Shown here: positions 61,972 through 64,000 of the stretch, piece after piece | How positions within the stretch are numbered: the first letter of the stretch is position 1 | How the letters are laid out: the number at the start of each line of letters is the position of its first letter | NCBI RefSeq assembly: GCF_018139145.2 | Contig: NW_026114235.1 | Location: 434,001 to 498,000, forward strand | Length of the DNA stretch: 64,000 bases | Direction of reading: 5' to 3' | From: Gymnogyps californianus | Lineage: Eukaryota > Chordata > Aves > Accipitriformes > Cathartidae | Position numbers and translations under genes: made by a program | Notes under the pieces: generated by a model | What the model was told of the DNA's origin: nothing | What the model saw: only the letters and a program-made list of their open reading frames with translations | The model's database searches: none

Positions 61972-61989
61972 GCCCCACGTTGGGTGCCA
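61972..61989 (-). promoter_or_regulatory. Primer binding site of P3, tRNA-Lys type
   Basis: Reads TGGCACCCAACGTGGGGC on the minus strand, the same one-base variant as P2. Confidence 0.85.
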
Positions 61990-61997
61990 AAAAGGAC

Positions 61998-62453
61998 TGT
62001 TGTGGTTTAACCCCAGTCAGCAGTCAAGCACCACGCAGCTGCTCCCTCACTCCCTGCCCCCCCCGCTCCCGGTGGGATGTGGAGGAGAATTGGGAAAGAA
62101 GGCAGAACTCGTGGGTTGAGATAAGAACAGTTTAATAACTAAAGTAAAATATAATACTAATAATAATAATAATGAAATATAATAATAATAGTAATGAAAA
62201 GGAATATAACAAAAAAAAAGGAGGGGGGGGGAAGAAAAAAACCCAGTGATGCACAATGCGATTGCTCACCACCCGCTGACCGATGCTGGCAGAGCATGGG
62301 AAACTGAAAAATCATTGGCTTAAGATAAGCGCTACTTAGCAACAGCTAAAACATCAGCATGTTATCAACATTATTCTCACACTAAATCCAAAACACAGCA
62401 CTGTACCAGCTACTAAGAAGAGAGTTAACTCTGTCCCAGCCGAAACCAGGACA
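61998..62453 (-). repeat. 5' LTR of P3, promoter region deleted
   Basis: 456 bp compared with 602 bp for the 3' LTR. Relative to that copy, 143 bp corresponding to 56285-56427, which include the TATA box, are missing. The junction (near 62284) lies at a shared TGC. Without the TATA segment this LTR probably could not start transcription from the usual site. Confidence 0.93.
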
Positions 62454-62458
62454 GAAAG

Positions 62459-64000
62459 ACATTAACTGTTCCTCTTGAGCCAAGCCTACAATTATTCTTT
62501 AACTGTGAAACGTACTTTTGAAAACACAACATTAATGAAAAGAAGTGATGTCAAGTTGGCAAAGCACATAATGTTCATACCTCCCCAATCTGAGAATAAG
62601 AAAGAATAAGTAGTCCAAAATCTATGATTAAAGAAGAATGAGTGTCTTCAGAAAGCGTCTCCATGTCCTGATCCTGCATTCACCAAATTATACTTTAAGT
62701 AGCCTGGTGACATGGTTGGAATTTTTTCTTGTATTTAAGGGCTTCTAACTTCTCAAATATAAGAAGAGCCCCAACATACAGTAATAAATTACCCCATGGT
62801 GAAAAGTACTGCACATGCAATATATAAATACTGAAGATACATGGCTAAGAGGTACTAAATGGAAAGTGCTCAGCTTTACTTTCAGATGCCAGCTTGAATT
62901 AATAATAGTGTCTAGGAAAAACAACCAGTCCAAGCTTTATAGTAATTCTAAACTGAGCAAATACAGTATCAGGGCAGGACCTGCAAAATTTGAATCTTTA
63001 TGACTTCATTTGGGACCTTAGTCTGTTCAGCTGCCATCTGAATTTGACAACATATAAATTCCCAAAGCATCTAAGATTTTGCCAGTAAAGTTTCTTACTC
63101 AGCTCAAGTACTTCTTCTGGGAGTGTGTGCAACCATTTGAGTCCTGATGCTATCAGGCAGCTTGACACTTAAATTCTGAGAAGATTCTTGAAATAGGTAC
63201 CCATCCATCTACTTACTGAGTTCTCAAACTCAGTCCAGAAACTTATCTAGAACAGATTTATTGGATCAATCATCACAGAAAGCAGTAAGATGGAGACAAT
63301 TTCTATTTTTATTCAATGCATTACTTCAGAGGTAAAAGTTCAGCTTCATTTCTCTTCCATTGACTGATTTGTATTTGGGTTTTGAAGTCAGTTATTGCCC
63401 TTGCATCCTCAAAACTGAGCTAAGATATTCTGAGGTGGGCCTGTTCCTGAAGTTCTGCCCTATCCGATATTCTGAGACAGGTCTCTTAATCTCTCCCAGG
63501 TTAGATGTTTCACTTCATAGAAAATCCTCGACTATTTAGCACCTTTTTCTGGGTCCCCCAGATATGTGCCCAGGCACAAGGAACAGATGTTCTCATGGTT
63601 TCTTTGGGTTGCTGAATGTTTAATTGTTTTATACAAATTTACTCAGAGGCAGCAGGAGCAGACTTTATATACCTGATAGTCTCCTGGATACAATTTTCTT
63701 ATGGTAAATGCCTCCAATATAGGAAATACAAGACATAAACACCTGACTTTGAAATTTAATGGTGGATATCTTGTCTTTGATGTTTGGGGGGGGGGGGGGG
63801 GGAACTCCAAGAAAATAAAAAAATAAATCTCACTGGCTTGGCTTAGGCAGCAAACTTCAGATCAGGGGATTCAGCTGTAAAACCCCCATGCAAAAGGAGA
63901 CACTTTTCTGCAGCCTGGACAACTAGCAGAACCAAAGAGCAATGTGGTGTCCTCAGAGCAGAAAGAAGGTCCGAAGCACTTGCACAGTTTCTTTGCAACT
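62459..64000. other. AT-rich unique DNA with a 17-G run
   Basis: No gene or repeat was recognised. A run of 17 G lies at 63786-63802. Confidence 0.5.

Larger units (their letters stand above)
55993..62453 (-). mobile_element. Provirus P3: ERVL-like, family A LTRs, reverse orientation
   Basis: 6,461 bp with LTRs at both ends and exact 5-bp target duplications gaaag at 55988-55992 and 62454-62458, so the element is bounded and inserted as a unit. Same plan as P1 and P2, no env. It has a 143-bp deletion in the 5' LTR, a small deletion and frameshift before the Thr/Pro repeats in gag, a large deletion in the capsid region (junction near 60879) and a 7-base deletion in RT near 59270. Its RNase H-integrase frame is the longest intact stretch of the three copies (485 codons). 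Confidence 0.96.

Noticed and set aside
63786..63802. 17-G run as a possible functional G-quadruplex
   Set aside because: A single homopolymer run, a common assembly and slippage site; there is no conserved context.
1..64000. CRISPR arrays, tRNA, rRNA or bacterial operons
   Set aside because: No regularly spaced repeats, no RNA-gene signals, and composition and repeats are those of a vertebrate genome.

Overview
The window looks like bird DNA: AT-rich sequence with no convincing host gene, invaded by LTR retroviruses (ERVs) and CR1 LINEs. The bird assignment is an inference. It rests on a near full-length CR1 ending in the ATTCTATG octamer tail and on ERV and LTR types of the kind found in bird genomes. 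All codes below (A, B, C, D) are labels made here, not database names.

Four LTR types occur. Family A (about 0.58-0.6 kb, TGTCCTGG...GACA) is present as three proviruses, P1 (9604-16666, +), P2 (38668-46868, +) and P3 (55993-62453, -), and three lone LTRs (1907-2509 -, 29396-29972 +, 37798-38399 -). Family B (about 1.05-1.16 kb, TGTATTGGG...CACCACA) has three lone LTRs (5498-6657 +, 30914-31965 +, 38877-40026 -); the last sits inside the 5' LTR of P2. C (34790-35377) is a mosaic of an A-like front and a B-like back. D (35696-36460) is unrelated and ends in a stretch resembling a tRNA-Ser primer site. Many copies still have exact 5-bp target duplications.

The three proviruses share one plan: LTR, Lys-type primer binding site, a gag whose N-terminus is strongly hydrophobic, a Thr/Pro/Ala 10-residue repeat, capsid region, an amber stop, then protease, RT, RNase H and integrase in the same frame, and about 500 nt before the 3' LTR with no env. 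All are broken. All three share the same amber stop after RT and the same opal stop before RNase H, although P2 and P3 have different target sites. The pol motifs (integrase ERYNG, YIDD) look ERVL-like, while the primer site is Lys-type.

The CR1 at 51397-55662 has ORF1 (esterase type) and ORF2 (endonuclease plus RT), both frameshifted, and one catalytic Asp of RT is Asn. A second, decayed CR1 fragment lies near 19.74-20.48 kb on the minus strand.

The strongest structural result is an inversion of the 268 bp at 38400-38667. The flanks of the lone LTR at 37798 and of P2 do not match as they stand, but both 5-bp target duplications are restored if that segment is flipped. This points to recombination between two oppositely oriented family A LTRs. 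Everything else (1-1.9, 2.5-5.5, 6.7-9.6, 16.7-19.7, 20.5-29.4, 32-34.8, 46.9-51.4 and 62.5-64 kb) is unannotated AT-rich DNA. It holds one weak exon candidate (27384-27546) and a cluster of TGTACA palindromes (21331-21420).
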